Origin: Laburnicola sp. R22_1
Lineage: Eukaryota; Ascomycota; Dothideomycetes; Pleosporales; Didymosphaeriaceae
Direction of reading: 5' to 3'
Assembly (NCBI GenBank): GCA_014281115.1
Contig: JACONQ010000013.1
Span: 558,001 to 622,000 of the forward strand
Length of the DNA: 64,000 bases
A program made the position numbers and the translations under genes. Under the pieces are notes generated by a model. The model did no database searches. It worked only from the letters and a program-made list of their open reading frames with translations, and was not told the DNA's origin. How positions within the stretch are numbered: the stretch's first letter is position 1; each line of letters begins with the position of its first letter. Below are positions 1 through 11,052 of the stretch, one piece after another.

Positions 1-679
1 GATGGTTTAGATATCTCACGCTTGCAGAGTGGTTTTTGTAAATGCTTCACAGGTCGATTGCAGCCTCTACCTAGTCATAAAATGTCCCTCAACAACATCG
101 AACATAATAAGTGTGGAAATTACGAGAATTCAATTTCGCATTGCTCGAGTGCTTCCTATGTTCCTGCGTAGATTTATAGTGTCTTGGTATGTCGAGTATG
201 GAAGTAGTTAGCGACTCGTTAATTACCTGTTCCAGGAGGCAGAAAATAGACAAATTGCGCCTATTGCACAGAAGGTTGCCGTTATCTTAGAAACGTAGTG
301 AGAATTGTAAAGAGAGCCTCGCCGTTTTTAAATTGCTGAAGGAGTCAGTATGGTAGTAATAAGGCGAATGGGGAAAGTATCAAACGTGAAATACTCGTCC
401 GCATCTAATGTGAACTTGTGAATTTGCCTTGCCAACGATTTTAAATAATGTCGCCCATTCGGTCCTAGGCTTGTTGTATTAAATATGCACTACATATAGT
501 ATCTCATACATTACTAAAAGATAACACTAGCGAAGAAAAGTAGCAGTGCATTAGGTATTGTTTCTGTATAGAGTTTTAAGTTAAAGAGAAGATCCAAGCA
601 ATAACTATAATTCTATTGTGCTCTGTCGCGATGCGTTATTGTAGTAGCTGATACCATACAGAATTGACTATTGTAACAC
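1..679. other. Intergenic, left edge
   Basis: No supported gene. The only open frame (29-211, + strand) is 60 codons with no recognisable motif. The stretch is moderately AT-rich and holds the region downstream of the MFS permease that ends at 680. Confidence 0.6.
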
Positions 680-2350
680 CTAGTACACATAAAATGTCTG
701 CGCCTCATCGTCCCTCTCGCGGATGGCCTTATTCTTGCGCACAAAGATAACTTTAGCAAGCCAAGCGAGCAAAGCAGTAGCGACGGAAAACGCAGCTGAC
801 GAACTGAGCGCAATGATGTAGCGCGGACCGTCGGATTTGGGCCAGAGGTATGGAGTCCTGGGGAAAAAAATTAGTACTTCTCTCTTTGTGGGAATTGGGC
901 GACGGCTCACCAGATGAACGAAGCGTTCATAATCGTAGTGACGATGCCAATGGCAACGGCCTTCTTCTCGGGCGTCTGTCCACAAGTTGATCCACACCAA
1001 CCCAGGATAAGGGAGTTAACGCCGTAGGTGCCAATGGTAAAGATGACCATAGCGACGTAACGTCCAGCAACGCCTATCTCAGCGCATGCAAGTCCGAATC
1101 CGAAGGTCGCGACGGCTTTGGAGATAGTGATGTGCCATGTGCGCTCGTTGAACTTGCCCGAGGACCATGAGACGGCGATGGTGACAGCGCCAGCGATGAG
1201 GTAGGGTGGGCAGGTCAGAACGAGGGTGACGGTTTTATTGAACCCAAGCGTCTGAGACGGTTAACTAACGGGTATCTAGTGTGGAAGGGAATACAAACCT
1301 GGACAACAGTTGGGAAGAAGTTCTTGAAGCCATTGGCCGCCAGGCTACAAATCGGATTAGCAATCATTTGGAAGGCTGAAATATAGATGGACGTACTGCA
1401 TATGTGCCATTCCAGCGAAGATCCAGACCATGGGGTCTTTGGCAGCCTGTCCGAACCCAGCCCAGATAGAGGTTTCACCCTTGTTGCCCACGGTGTCAAG
1501 AGCCATGCGGTTAGTAGCTAGGTCCCGCTCTGCTTGTGTGAGCCACCACGTGTTGTGAGTGAAGTCTGGAAGTAGGAAGAAGCCAACAATTGCGATGACG
1601 AACGTGACGGCGCCCTGAAGGATGAACAGCCACCGCCAACCACTTACACCAGCAACATCGCCAAGCCCGTGAAAGATACCGGCCGCGATCAAGCCTGCGA
1701 AGGCAGTCGCGAGGATGTTTCCCGTGTATAGGATGGCAATACGCGTAGCAATCTCCTTACGAGTGTAAAACATGGAAAGAAGGTAGACGGCGCCAGGGTA
1801 GTAAGGCGCCTCAGTCACTCCGAGGAAGAAGCGTGTGAGCAGCAGGCCCTTGAAGTCCTTGGATAGTGCTGTGAGAGCAGAGACGACAGCCCACAGCATC
1901 ATGCAGATGCCCAGGTATCGACTAGGTCTTGTTCGGTTAAGGAACATGTTGCTGGGGATTTGCCCCAGTAAATAACCGACAAACAGAATACTGACGCATG
2001 TCTGGTATTGCGTGCTGTCGAGGTTGAGATCTGCTTCCAGGTCGTCAAGGCGTGCCAGCGCAATTGCATTACGATCTGCAAACCGCAAACATCAGTGAAG
2101 TCCTAGTGGCCTATGGACACCGGTGTGCTAGTGGGCAGCTTTTACCAAGGTAGTTGAGCCAGTACATTGACCACAGCATCGGCATGATCCACCTGTCTAG
2201 CTTCTTGACTAGCGCGATTTCTCGCGGGTCGGTCTTCTCATAGGCGCCGGAGTAGTCGACGTTCTGGACCATGGGAATAGGCTTCATAAGTTCCTCATCC
2301 CGAGTCTGCGTCTGCTCGAGCATGGCGATATCGTTCTTCTTCGAGTCCAT
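680..2350 (-). CDS. MFS permease, Dal5/anion:cation symporter type
   Basis: Plasma-membrane transporter of the major facilitator superfamily, closest in pattern to the fungal Dal5 group that takes up allantoate, nicotinate, pantothenate and similar organic anions. I read five exons: 2350-2146, 2075-1397, 1344-1299, 1251-911 and 857-680. Together they give an in-frame 482-residue protein, the usual length. The N-terminus is cytosolic and followed by KLDRWIMPMLWSMYWLNYL, the typical first helix of this family. Later signs are DLNLDSTQYQTCVSILFVGY, the loop-2/3 region ending in RFFLGVTEAPYYPG, and GWRWLFILQG before helix 6. The second half contains VLTCPPYLIAG and a C-terminal helix, and ends in an acidic tail. 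The start is the ATG at 2350. Substrate cannot be told from sequence. No sign of inactivation. Confidence 0.88.
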
Positions 2351-3855
2351 GATGGGGGTGATTGAGAGGAAGCAGGATGAGTATGAGATCCAGGGTAAAG
2401 CAAATATGAGGGATTAGACCGCTCGATCTCCAGATTCCGAGCTGGATGATCTGGGGGGAAAAACGATGCGGGGGCCTGGGCTTCTACTTTATACACCTAG
2501 GATATGGTCGAGCAAAATAGTATGTACCAATGTTACCCCAGGATATACCTTCCAAAAACACACGACGGATGGTAAATAAATCCGCGCATGCACGGATTCC
2601 AAGACGCTTAGGGACGCTCTTCCCGGCCGTCTTGATGCAACGTGAGCCGCGAGGGATTCGGGGCAAGCTCCACTTCAGAAGCTGGGCAATGCTAGTGTCT
2701 CTCCGCATCCAAGCCATCATCTGGGGTACCGGCAATACATCGGAGACTTGGTAGTTTGCTGTTTACTCTAGCGTTGCCCATATGCAGCAATGGCGATTGA
2801 TTGATCTGCAATTGAGTTAGATGACTACTATAGCACCGACACCAGTTCCCAGATTTCCTGGTCGTTGGGAAGATGTCAACTGTCTGTCTCCACCCCAGGT
2901 TGCATTTTGTGATTCCAGGCTTGTTCAAGCTTCACCCAGACTCACGGAGGACAAAAAAGATCTGAAAGTAATACGACAATACCAAGAGGCTTCGTCGGTA
3001 AGCATCCTCGGGAGCTCGGGAGGTAAATCTGTTGAACGGCCCGTGATAACGCCAGAGTAATCCCGGAGCAATCCTGGAGGCTTCGCCGTCTTATTGCAGG
3101 AGAAGAAAACTTGGCAAGCCACAAACGGCGGCGTTGCGCAGGGCTAACATCAGTCGGATCTAGGCCAAGGAGGCCGAGATCAGCCCCAAGATCTTGACTT
3201 TGACAAGTAGTGCGGGGGCCCGAGACCTGGCGGCAAATTTGTGGGTCCCAGCGTGCTTGCTCTCGTGTACGCAACGTGCATCGTGCGCCAGAAGGATAGA
3301 GGTGCAGGTTTTAGCGTGGACTCCGTGTCGAGCCCGTTGTGAAGTGGAAAAGGATTTTCGCGATGATACGCCGACCGGGCGGAGCGGAGCCCCAGTCCGT
3401 CTGGCATTCTCTTGGCCGCCCAGAACAAACACAACCGTCATCTGAACGCTTCTAAATATCTCCACAGGGATTCCCGGGTGAACTGTTATACAAAATTGTT
3501 ATAGTGGTCTGGGGTGGCTTCTCCAGGACGATGTCTGCTGTATTTTTACCACACGTGCATCCATTGGTGCATTATCCGGCAGACTTGGCGATTTAGATGG
3601 TGTATCGGTCCGCGTACTCAAGAAACCACGCCGCATCGTTCTCATGGATTACACAGCCTTGTCCAATTGGGGGCTTGCTTTGTCAGTGTGAGTAGCTATC
3701 AATGCTGTGAATGTCGCCTGACTTGCGCCTGATAAAGCAGTGACACTCTAAGCAACCTTTTGTGCGATCCCAAACGCAACGGTCTTTTCTGAAGGAATTT
3801 CGTGGATTATATCTTAGGAGGTGCTATTTTAAGTCAACATTTTCTATGTTACTTG
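2351..3855. other. Intergenic
   Basis: About 1.5 kb without a supported gene. Short overlapping open frames on both strands (for example 2821-3060 and 3160-3465) show no domain or conserved motif. The left part must hold the promoter of the permease starting at 2350; the right part lies beyond the 3' end of the GH43 gene. Confidence 0.55.
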
Positions 3856-6099
3856 CTATCTCCGTATAGTCTGAGGCGGAACACTCTCCAGGGTCGGTAC
3901 GACACGCTTGATGAACCCCGTATTCTCATCAAACCAAATCCTATCTATCGTAGTCTCGCGACGCGTACCACTTCCATTCGGAATAGCGAAGCGATGATAA
4001 GCGATGTACCAATCATCCGTTCCAGGTACGTTCACAATCGAACTGTGTCCTGTGGCAAGTATGCCCTTGGAAGGATCCTTCTGCAGTATAACACCGCGAT
4101 ATGTCCACGGACCTGCAACACTGGTCGATGTCGCATAGCCGATGCGATAATTCTCCGAGCCCGTGTCGTCGATCGAGTAGGTCAAATGGAATAGACCAGC
4201 GCGGTAATTGACGAAAATACCTTCTCGGAAATCCTTTAGACCACGGATTGCCCGGATGGTGTTTGGCTTCAGGGAAATCATGTTGTCTGCGAGCTCTGCG
4301 AATAGAGGAGGAGAGCCGTTGCCCCAGAATAGATAGTATTTGCCCGTGGTAGGATCTCGGAATGCCGCTGGATCTATCGCTTGGCCGGTCTTGACGCTTT
4401 CGTTGTTGAGAATCATCGCGGTCGGCTCTGCGGTGAAAGGACCCTCTGGTGAGTTCGCTACGGCCACGCCGATGGTCTTCCGATTGTATGTTGGGTTGTG
4501 GCCGCTAAAGTAGAAATAGTACTTTCCTCCTCTCTCGATAATAGTTGGCGCCCAGGCGTTTCCAGTGGCCCAGGGAACGTTTCCGCTCTTCCCGTTCAGT
4601 GTGAGGAAAGGTTGGGACGATCGCGTCCAGGTGACGAGGTCGGCTGATTTCCATACGTAAAAGACATTGCCGCCCCATCCTGGAAACCCGTCGGTCGTTG
4701 CATATATGTAGTAGTTACGCCCGAACACCGCGATGTTGGGGTCCGCATAAAGTCCTGGGAGGACGGGGCTGTCTCTGGCAACGATATCCGCACTAACGGT
4801 TTCCTCTCTGGCTACGGTGCTCGCCTGGGTGAGAGAAGCAAGTTCAGCTGCAGTGATCGGGAGAACAGTGCCGTGACGCGGACTTTTTGGAAGTTTGTAC
4901 GAGCGAGACACTCTCCAGGTTGGATTCCCGATGTCGGCGGTCTCGAGTGGGATGTATCCACGACCCCCGTATTCATCCACGAAAAGATAGTACTTCTGGC
5001 CGTTCACGTCTCCGGGATTCGCTTTGAAAACAGTAGGACCTTCAACAGCCCTTGTGCCAGCATTCTTCCCAATACAGGCCGTGACCCTGGTCCATGATGG
5101 GAGAGTGGCGCGGAGCGATTTCGAGCGCTCCTGGATGATGTCGGAACAGCCTGTGCCGGAGGCGCCTTCGTCCTTGGTAAACCGATGGAAGGTGCCTCCC
5201 TCTTCCAAAACCGTAGAATCTATACGGGGCATTCCTGCGTCTTGCCATACCTGAGGTGTACTGAAGGTATAGAAGTCGCGTGTCGTAGCGTACATCATCC
5301 TGTGATAAGACGATCCTGTGTGGCCCGGGTCATTCTCGGCGTAAAGCGAAGACGCCCAGTACACTACATACTGGTTAATGGTCTTGTCCCAATGTGCTTC
5401 GGGTGCCCACGTGTTTCCGGCAGTCGGAGGCGAAACCTGGACGTGACGTTGCTGGGACCAGGTTTTGAGGTCGTTGGACTGCCAGATCTCAAGGTATAGA
5501 CTGCCTTTCCGTACCGCATTCCCCCATGATGTGCCGGATCCGATTGAAAGATCGGTGGCGATCAGATAGAACGTGTCCCCTTCCGGTGAGCGAATGATGA
5601 AAGGGTCGCGCAATCCTTTCGTGCCTTTCGTAGAGGTCAGAATGGGTTGACCATTGTTCAACTCCTTCCAGCTCAGCGCATTGTTGCCGTCGCTGGCGGC
5701 CTGATAAATCTTCTCGCCCGCCTTTGAGTTGCCGGTGAAGTAGAAGAATGCGTATCCCTTGAATGCATCGAGCTGGACAGCTTTTCGCACGTTCAGGTTG
5801 AATTCGCGCTTTTGGATTATCCCATCGTGTTGAATTGTCGCTGTTAGGTTCACGGGAGTGTCGGCTTCTTGTCGCTGGACGATGCCATCAGAAGATACAA
5901 CAGCTGGCGAGTCGCTGGTCCAGGTGACATTCAGATGGTTCCAAGCGTTGGGCAGGAAAAGGTGGCCTCGAACGTCGCCAACATTTGTTAAACTGAGGGT
6001 ATCGAGTGCGCTCTGAACTTGCGCTGCCGCAGAACTCGTCTCAGCGACTGCGGCGCTCAGCAGCGCATATCCGGAAAGGAGTTGATGGAGCAAACCCAT
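3856..6099 (-). CDS. Secreted tandem glycoside hydrolase family 43 protein
   Basis: Intronless gene for a 747-residue secreted protein with two GH43 five-bladed propellers, expected to act on arabinan or xylan side chains outside the cell. The ATG at 6099 precedes a signal peptide (MGLLHQLLSGYALLSAAVA). Residues about 30-110 resemble the Ig-like module found before some GH43 domains (VTWTSDSPAVVSSDG). Domain 1 (about 115-400) has LRDPFIIR, TWAPEAHWD and the likely acid glutamate in AVEGPTVF. Domain 2 (about 445-735) has the base aspartate in YADPNI, WAPTI, the modulating aspartate in AIDPAAFRD and the likely acid glutamate in REGIF. Both domains therefore keep plausible catalytic residues, which suggests two active sites. 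Exact specificity is not readable. The next gene on this strand is 1.5 kb away, so it is transcribed alone. Confidence 0.9.
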   Translation of the reverse strand: MGLLHQLLSGYALLSAAVAETSSAAAQVQSALDTLSLTNVGDVRGHLFLPNAWNHLNVTWTSDSPAVVSSDGIVQRQEADTPVNLTATIQHDGIIQKREFNLNVRKAVQLDAFKGYAFFYFTGNSKAGEKIYQAASDGNNALSWKELNNGQPILTSTKGTKGLRDPFIIRSPEGDTFYLIATDLSIGSGTSWGNAVRKGSLYLEIWQSNDLKTWSQQRHVQVSPPTAGNTWAPEAHWDKTINQYVVYWASSLYAENDPGHTGSSYHRMMYATTRDFYTFSTPQVWQDAGMPRIDSTVLEEGGTFHRFTKDEGASGTGCSDIIQERSKSLRATLPSWTRVTACIGKNAGTRAVEGPTVFKANPGDVNGQKYYLFVDEYGGRGYIPLETADIGNPTWRVSRSYKLPKSPRHGTVLPITAAELASLTQASTVAREETVSADIVARDSPVLPGLYADPNIAVFGRNYYIYATTDGFPGWGGNVFYVWKSADLVTWTRSSQPFLTLNGKSGNVPWATGNAWAPTIIERGGKYYFYFSGHNPTYNRKTIGVAVANSPEGPFTAEPTAMILNNESVKTGQAIDPAAFRDPTTGKYYLFWGNGSPPLFAELADNMISLKPNTIRAIRGLKDFREGIFVNYRAGLFHLTYSIDDTGSENYRIGYATSTSVAGPWTYRGVILQKDPSKGILATGHSSIVNVPGTDDWYIAYHRFAIPNGSGTRRETTIDRIWFDENTGFIKRVVPTLESVPPQTIRR

Positions 6100-6170
6100 G
6101 GTCAAAACGCTGCCCAGAATCGAGAATGATGGTGCTCAGGGTAGATCGACGCGAAGTGCTCAACAGATAG

Positions 6171-6187
6171 GTGTATATATATATCCA
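6171..6187 (-). promoter_or_regulatory. TATA-like run upstream of the GH43 gene
   Basis: An alternating TATATATATAT run lies about 75-85 bp upstream of the ATG at 6099. That is a reasonable distance for a fungal TATA element. Composition is the only evidence. Confidence 0.35.
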
Positions 6188-7140
6188 TGCCGAGGAAAAC
6201 ATAATGAAAAGTGACCTCGGAAGCGTGGCTCAGCCTTCTTCATGTCATCCGCAACGAGCAAAACAACCGGATATGCAATTAATCTTCGTGGCTTGTTTCT
6301 GGGGGATGAGGAATAAGTCCACGAATACACAAGCGAGACGTTGAGGCGCCGGGCCGAGAACGCACTAGACTCGGGGGAGAATTTGCGGGGTACGCGCTAA
6401 GCAGCAAGACTCGCCGCCCTTTCACCCATCTCATCAAGTGCCGGTACAGTCTTGAGATCGAAACTCCGCAACGGGACAAATATGGAGCCGCCAATACGGT
6501 AGACTATTGCTCACAGGAGGCATGGTAACCGTATTAGGAGCTAGAACTTGTCCTTCTACCCCGTTGTAGGCAAGCCTCGGTCCCCACCCCATGCAGTTAC
6601 TACCGCTTTATGCGCCGAGTCTACGGCTTGGAGCATATGAGGTCGACAGAGGCTCTAGATATTCCCATTCTGCAGGTTTCGACCCGACTGCTTCCACTTT
6701 GAAGAGGACATTGTCGGAGCGCAGCTTTAATCCCAGGGTCTCTTGTGCATCCGCTGTGCCTATCTCAACATGCTTGATTATCTTTCTTCTACAGATTGCT
6801 TTGTATTGGAAAAATATCTATTGCGTTTCAGTTGAGGTATTGATTGAATCAGCTAGAAATCTTCTCCTCACAAGCGGATAAATCGTACTAGCGGCGTACT
6901 GCGAAGTGAGAATCCTTATGCTGCGAGACACGATTGGTCATCAAGGTGACACCAATTATCAAGTTGATACAAGTGACGCACATACTCCCCTGTGGAGTTG
7001 GCCCATCCATTTCTACGCCTATGTGAGCTTAGAAATTATTCCACTTCCTCGCAACGATGGCCTGATAAGGAACTTCTTTTGGGACTGCTTTGAGCTGCCT
7101 TATGGGCCTATAGGTGGAGAATTTTCAGCCCTTGACGTTT
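6188..7140. other. Intergenic
   Basis: No supported gene. Frames at 6591-6881 and 6906-7229 (+) lack domains and are interrupted by repeat-like sequence. The stretch borders the direct repeats that precede the hAT element. Confidence 0.5.
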
Positions 7141-7257
7141 GGATAACTGGTATTAACCCCTCCGCGATGGTTTGTGCTTGTCTTGCTTGCGATACAATAG
7201 TAATCGTCATATCTTATGTTCTCGAATAGGTTTAGCGGCGCCCGACGATCTGCGAAC
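7141..7257. repeat. Diverged direct repeat, copy A
   Basis: Partner of 7288-7402. The best conserved segment is the 3' part around TCGAATAGGTTTAGCGGCG and CGACGATCTGCGAA; the 5' part aligns through CCCTCCG(C/T)GATGG. It could be two relics of one dispersed repeat or an old tandem duplication. Confidence 0.65.
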
Positions 7258-7287
7258 ATGCATAGCGGTGCCTACCTCTTGACACTC

Positions 7288-7402
7288 GGATAGCGGGTAT
7301 CAATCCCTCCGTGATGGGCTCGCTTGTTTTCCTTGCTATACAACAATTATCACCGCATCTTGAGTTTTCGAATAGGTTTAGCGGCGGCCGACGATCTGCG
7401 AA
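7288..7402. repeat. Diverged direct repeat, copy B
   Basis: Second copy, offset about 145 bp from copy A, with both transitions and transversions between them. It lies about 200 bp to the left of the hAT terminal repeat and is not part of that element. Confidence 0.65.
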
Positions 7403-7602
7403 GCTTAGCATTCGAGCGGCCGTCACGCAAACATAGCCGTTGCGTGCTTCTCATATGGCACCATGCGTGACTGGTCATACGGAAAATACACAGCCAGCAT
7501 GTCGGCACTGCGAGCGTAGTCACCCCGTGGTATTCTCTATAAGTACCCCAACAGCCCGTGTCAAATGTCAAGTCGCACTCATCTTTATTTGTTGCATCGT
7601 TC

Positions 7603-7614
7603 CCAATAGTCGGT
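7603..7614 (+). repeat. hAT left terminal inverted repeat
   Basis: CCAATAGTCGGT, the reverse complement of 10676-10687. The hairpin sequence follows immediately at 7615-7645. Confidence 0.85.
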
Positions 7615-7877
7615 CCGACTGTTAGTTACTGTTACTAACAGTCGGATTCCTGGGCAGTCGGTCAGTAAGGGGACCCCCTTCCGTAACTGACTGATGGATG
7701 AGGCTGTAGTTACTGCAGTAACTGGCCTATACAGAGATTTTACTGGTGTTGAGGCTGGAGGTGAAACCTGCCAAGGGCGCCGGTGATAAGCTGTGGAGAT
7801 TAGATGCCGGATTCGTCAAATCTCTATAATAAACTCAACTTTCTCTATCTCCTAGTCACAGCCTGACACCCATCAAT

Positions 7878-10565
7878 ATGAGGTCCTTCTTAACGTCCCA
7901 GAATCATACGCCTCGCCACCCGACGTCGTCGTCGGCCGGCCCCAGTACCCAGGCCGCGGCCACCCACTTTGCGTCGTCCCGCCGTCTTAAGAAGGCAAGG
8001 GCGACCTCGCCGACGCCCTCTACGTCCTCATCCATTGTATCGTCGGGCCCGACGCCCTCAACGCCCAAGGCTCCGGCTAAGTCGCTCTCAAAGGCCTTCC
8101 CCCGCAAAGTGGGCCAGAACAACGGCGTTGAGTTCCCAGTGGACTGGAACAATATACACTACGCCAATAAGCTTCTAGTGGCGTCGCGGGTGGGATATCG
8201 GGTACGGGACCTGCGCCAGATCTCTGGCAAGGCCAAGTCGTCAAATATCTGGCGTTACGGCGCGGACCTGGTCTATATTGACGCTGTTGGCAAGCGCACA
8301 AGGCTCTGGCTCTGTAAGACCTGCCACCTGAAGGGGTTGACGACGGCTTGCAAAGCTGTCAATTCCACTGCGCATATCGCCACCCATCTCCAGAAAGAGC
8401 ACTCCATTGGTGTTGTAAGTGGCCAGCTGTTCCCGACAGGGCGCCCAGGGCCCCTGGATCCATGGGCAGCGTCGCGGGCAGCGGGTAGTGCCTTTGGGGG
8501 AGCCATACGCCATGGCAGGAGACGTCGTTGTTGAGGGCGTATGTGGACTGGGTGATACTGCAAGACGTGAGTTTCAACTCAGCCACCTCGGCTGAAGTCC
8601 GGAGTCTTATTGCGTGGAATCGGCTCGACCTTCTTGAAGCTCTACCATCATCAACAACCACCCTTTCTAGCTATATAGTAGATGGTTTGAAAGCGCGCAA
8701 AGCGAAGGTTCGATTGATACTAAACTCGGCTGTCAGCAGTGTGGCGTTGAGCGTGGACGTATGGACTTCTCCAAACCACTTTTCATTTCTGGCAGTAGTT
8801 GCCCACTTTGTCGGTATGCCAAGCCCTTACCGGTAGCGCGTCGTCCGAAGACCCCTCGAACTTCGCAATATTACTATGAATCACTGTATTTTAACAACTT
8901 ACAGATATCAACAACCAACCTCAGGATTTGCTTATTGGCTTCAAGAACCTCCTTGGGGACCATACGGGCGCCAATCAGGCTATTGCCATCCTCTCCGTCA
9001 TCAACAACTACAATATCGCCACCCAGTTCAGCTGTTTTGTGGGCGACAATGCGACAAACAACGACGCTAAGCTCATCGCGGGCCTCAACCTCCTCCCCAA
9101 CATTTCCATCACCTTTGAGCACCGTATACGCTGCGCGGGCCATATAATCAACCTTGTCGTCAAGGCCCTGATATATGGCAACGGTGTCAGCAAGTTTGAA
9201 GAAGAGTTAGCTCAGGCCGCTCCCCAGGATCAATTTCAACTGTACAGAAAGCATGGGATCGTTGGGAAGCTCCACAACTTTGTGAATGCTGTCCTTGCGT
9301 CCCACAAACGCCGCGAGCTGTTCACGACTATACAAACTGAGCTAGGCGACAAGGACCCCCTCTGGCAATTCGGCAGTCTCCATTTAATACAGGACGGCGG
9401 GATTAGGTGGCACTCCATGTATCGCATGCTCTTACGCTGTCATGAGCTTCGAGACCCAATCTCCAGGTTCACGCGTCGGTGGAGAGCTCTGTCGGGCGCT
9501 GACGACGTCGCCGCCGATAAGGACGGCGATGAGGAGGACAAGGAGGAGCTGGACTACGACCCATTGGCCGACGCCCTCTCAGACGATGAGTGGGATGACG
9601 TTAAAGAGCTCACCGACTTCCTTGAGCCCTTCTATCAGATAACTTTAAGACTTGAGGGCAACGTCAGCACCTCTGGGTACGGGAGTCTCTGGCAGACGCT
9701 CGTCAACTTACAACACCTCTGACGGAGACTCCACAAAGTCAAAGACGCCGTCGCCTACAAGCCTAACAACTCCTACATCAAAAACGCCACTGGGTTTGCA
9801 ATACAGAAGCTTAAGTCGTATTTTATCAAGCTCATAATGGATCAGCCATCCTCACCGTACTGCGTCGCGACTGCCCCTAACCCGCAGCTTCGGCTACTCT
9901 GGTTTCAAGGGCAGTGGTCAGCCTACCCAGCTTGGTACAAGAAAGCTAAGAGATCCCTAAAAGACGTCTTTCAACAGTATGTTGATGCGGAGGAGGAGGA
10001 GGTAATTAAGCTTGACGCCTCCGCCCTCCGTCGTCGCAAAACGCCGGGTGGCAAATATCACGACGAGGAGTTCAAGGAGACTATGGCTGTCAACCTCCAC
10101 TTACAGACCAACTCCCAGGCTCACAAGAAAGCCCGGACGTCAAACGAGCTGACGACGTATTTTAACAATATACGCGGAGACCTCCTTGTTGCTCAGGACA
10201 AGGACCCGATTTACGAAGACCCCATGACTTGGTGGCATTACGTGGGCAAGAAACAGTACCCCATTTTGTACAAAGTCGCCCTTGATTATTTATCTATACC
10301 TGCCACCTCTTGTGAGTGTGAGAGGTGCTTCAGCAAAGCACGGAGGACTATATCAACGGATAGAAACCTCCTTTCTCCAGCTACAATAGAGGCCTTGCAA
10401 CTCCAACGTAATTGGATTCAAAACAAGGCTATTAGGAGTGAGCTAAACAAGCTTACAGCTCACATCTCCGCCAGAGGGATATTTGAGGATATGGACGACG
10501 ATTTGAGGTGTACGACTCCAGTAACTCCAGTAACTGCACCCTTCAGTTACGGAGCTATTGAGTAG
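7878..10565 (+). pseudogene. hAT transposase, interrupted
   Basis: The N-terminal segment (7878 to about 8430) carries a BED-type zinc finger signature (a tryptophan, then CKTC, then HIATHLQKEH). Reading then moves to another frame at about 8528, so a frameshift or unrecognised intron lies near 8430-8530. An intron at about 8813-8907 joins VAHFV to DINNQPQDLLIGF, the usual hAT position before the catalytic DN region (FVGDNATNND). RCAGHIINLVVKAL is the conserved C/H block. Frame is kept through a nonsense TGA at 9720-9722 to the hAT dimerisation domain (YLSIPATSCECERCFSKA) and the stop near 10565. Acidic and basic linkers look normal. A frameshift plus a nonsense codon make activity unlikely. 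Confidence 0.85.
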
Positions 10566-10675
10566 TAAGCAGTTACGGCAGCCCTCAGTTACTGTACTCA
10601 ACCCACCCCCCATCAGTCGGTCCGTCGGGCGAGACGTACAGTTACGGCTTCAAATATATCCAATAGTTACTAGTA

Positions 10676-10687
10676 ACCGACTATTGG
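10676..10687 (-). repeat. hAT right terminal inverted repeat
   Basis: ACCGACTATTGG, the reverse complement of the left end. It is the outer arm of a hairpin starting at 10660. Confidence 0.85.
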
Positions 10688-11038
10688 AAACGTTGATTTG
10701 TTGTACTTGACAATCACGACGTAATCAACATCCTATCATGACTCCAAGCGCTCCCAAATATGTCGTTGGTGGTATTGAAGTACTTCATACCCCATCAACT
10801 GGTCTCGATGATCCCAAAGCGAACTTCAACGGCGTTGAACCCCACACGATCACCCTTCCCGTTGGCCACAAGAAAGAGCCTCGCTGTCGTCCATTTGAAG
10901 TCGAACATGTTTTTGAAAAAGACGTCGAAATTCCAATGCGCGATGGGACAATCCTTCGAGGCGATGTGTTCCTCCCCGCCAAGGGAACGAGCGTTCCAGC
11001 TAGCATCATGTTTTCTCCATATGGAAAGTCTGGAACCG

Positions 11039-11052
11039 GTGAGTGACCCCGT
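11039..11052 (+). repeat. LINE target-site duplication, left copy (contains 5' splice site)
   Basis: GTGAGTGACCCCGT, identical to 11740-11753. It begins exactly at the GT of the hydrolase's first intron, so the insertion duplicated the splice donor. Confidence 0.85.

Larger units (their letters stand above)
7603..10687 (+). mobile_element. hAT-superfamily DNA transposon, inactive copy
   Basis: A 3.1-kb element bounded by 12-bp terminal inverted repeats CCAATAGTCGGT. The flanking octamers (7595-7602 and 10688-10695) match at 5 of 8 positions, including a shared CGTT, as expected of an old 8-bp hAT target duplication. Each end carries a hairpin: 12-bp perfect arms at 7615-7645, and 8-bp arms around a palindromic core at 10660-10687. 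Many copies of AGTTACTG or AGTTACGG lie just inside both ends and could bind transposase. The transposase gene is broken. The right end lies 50 bp before the ATG at 10738, so it sits in or replaces that gene's promoter. Confidence 0.88.
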
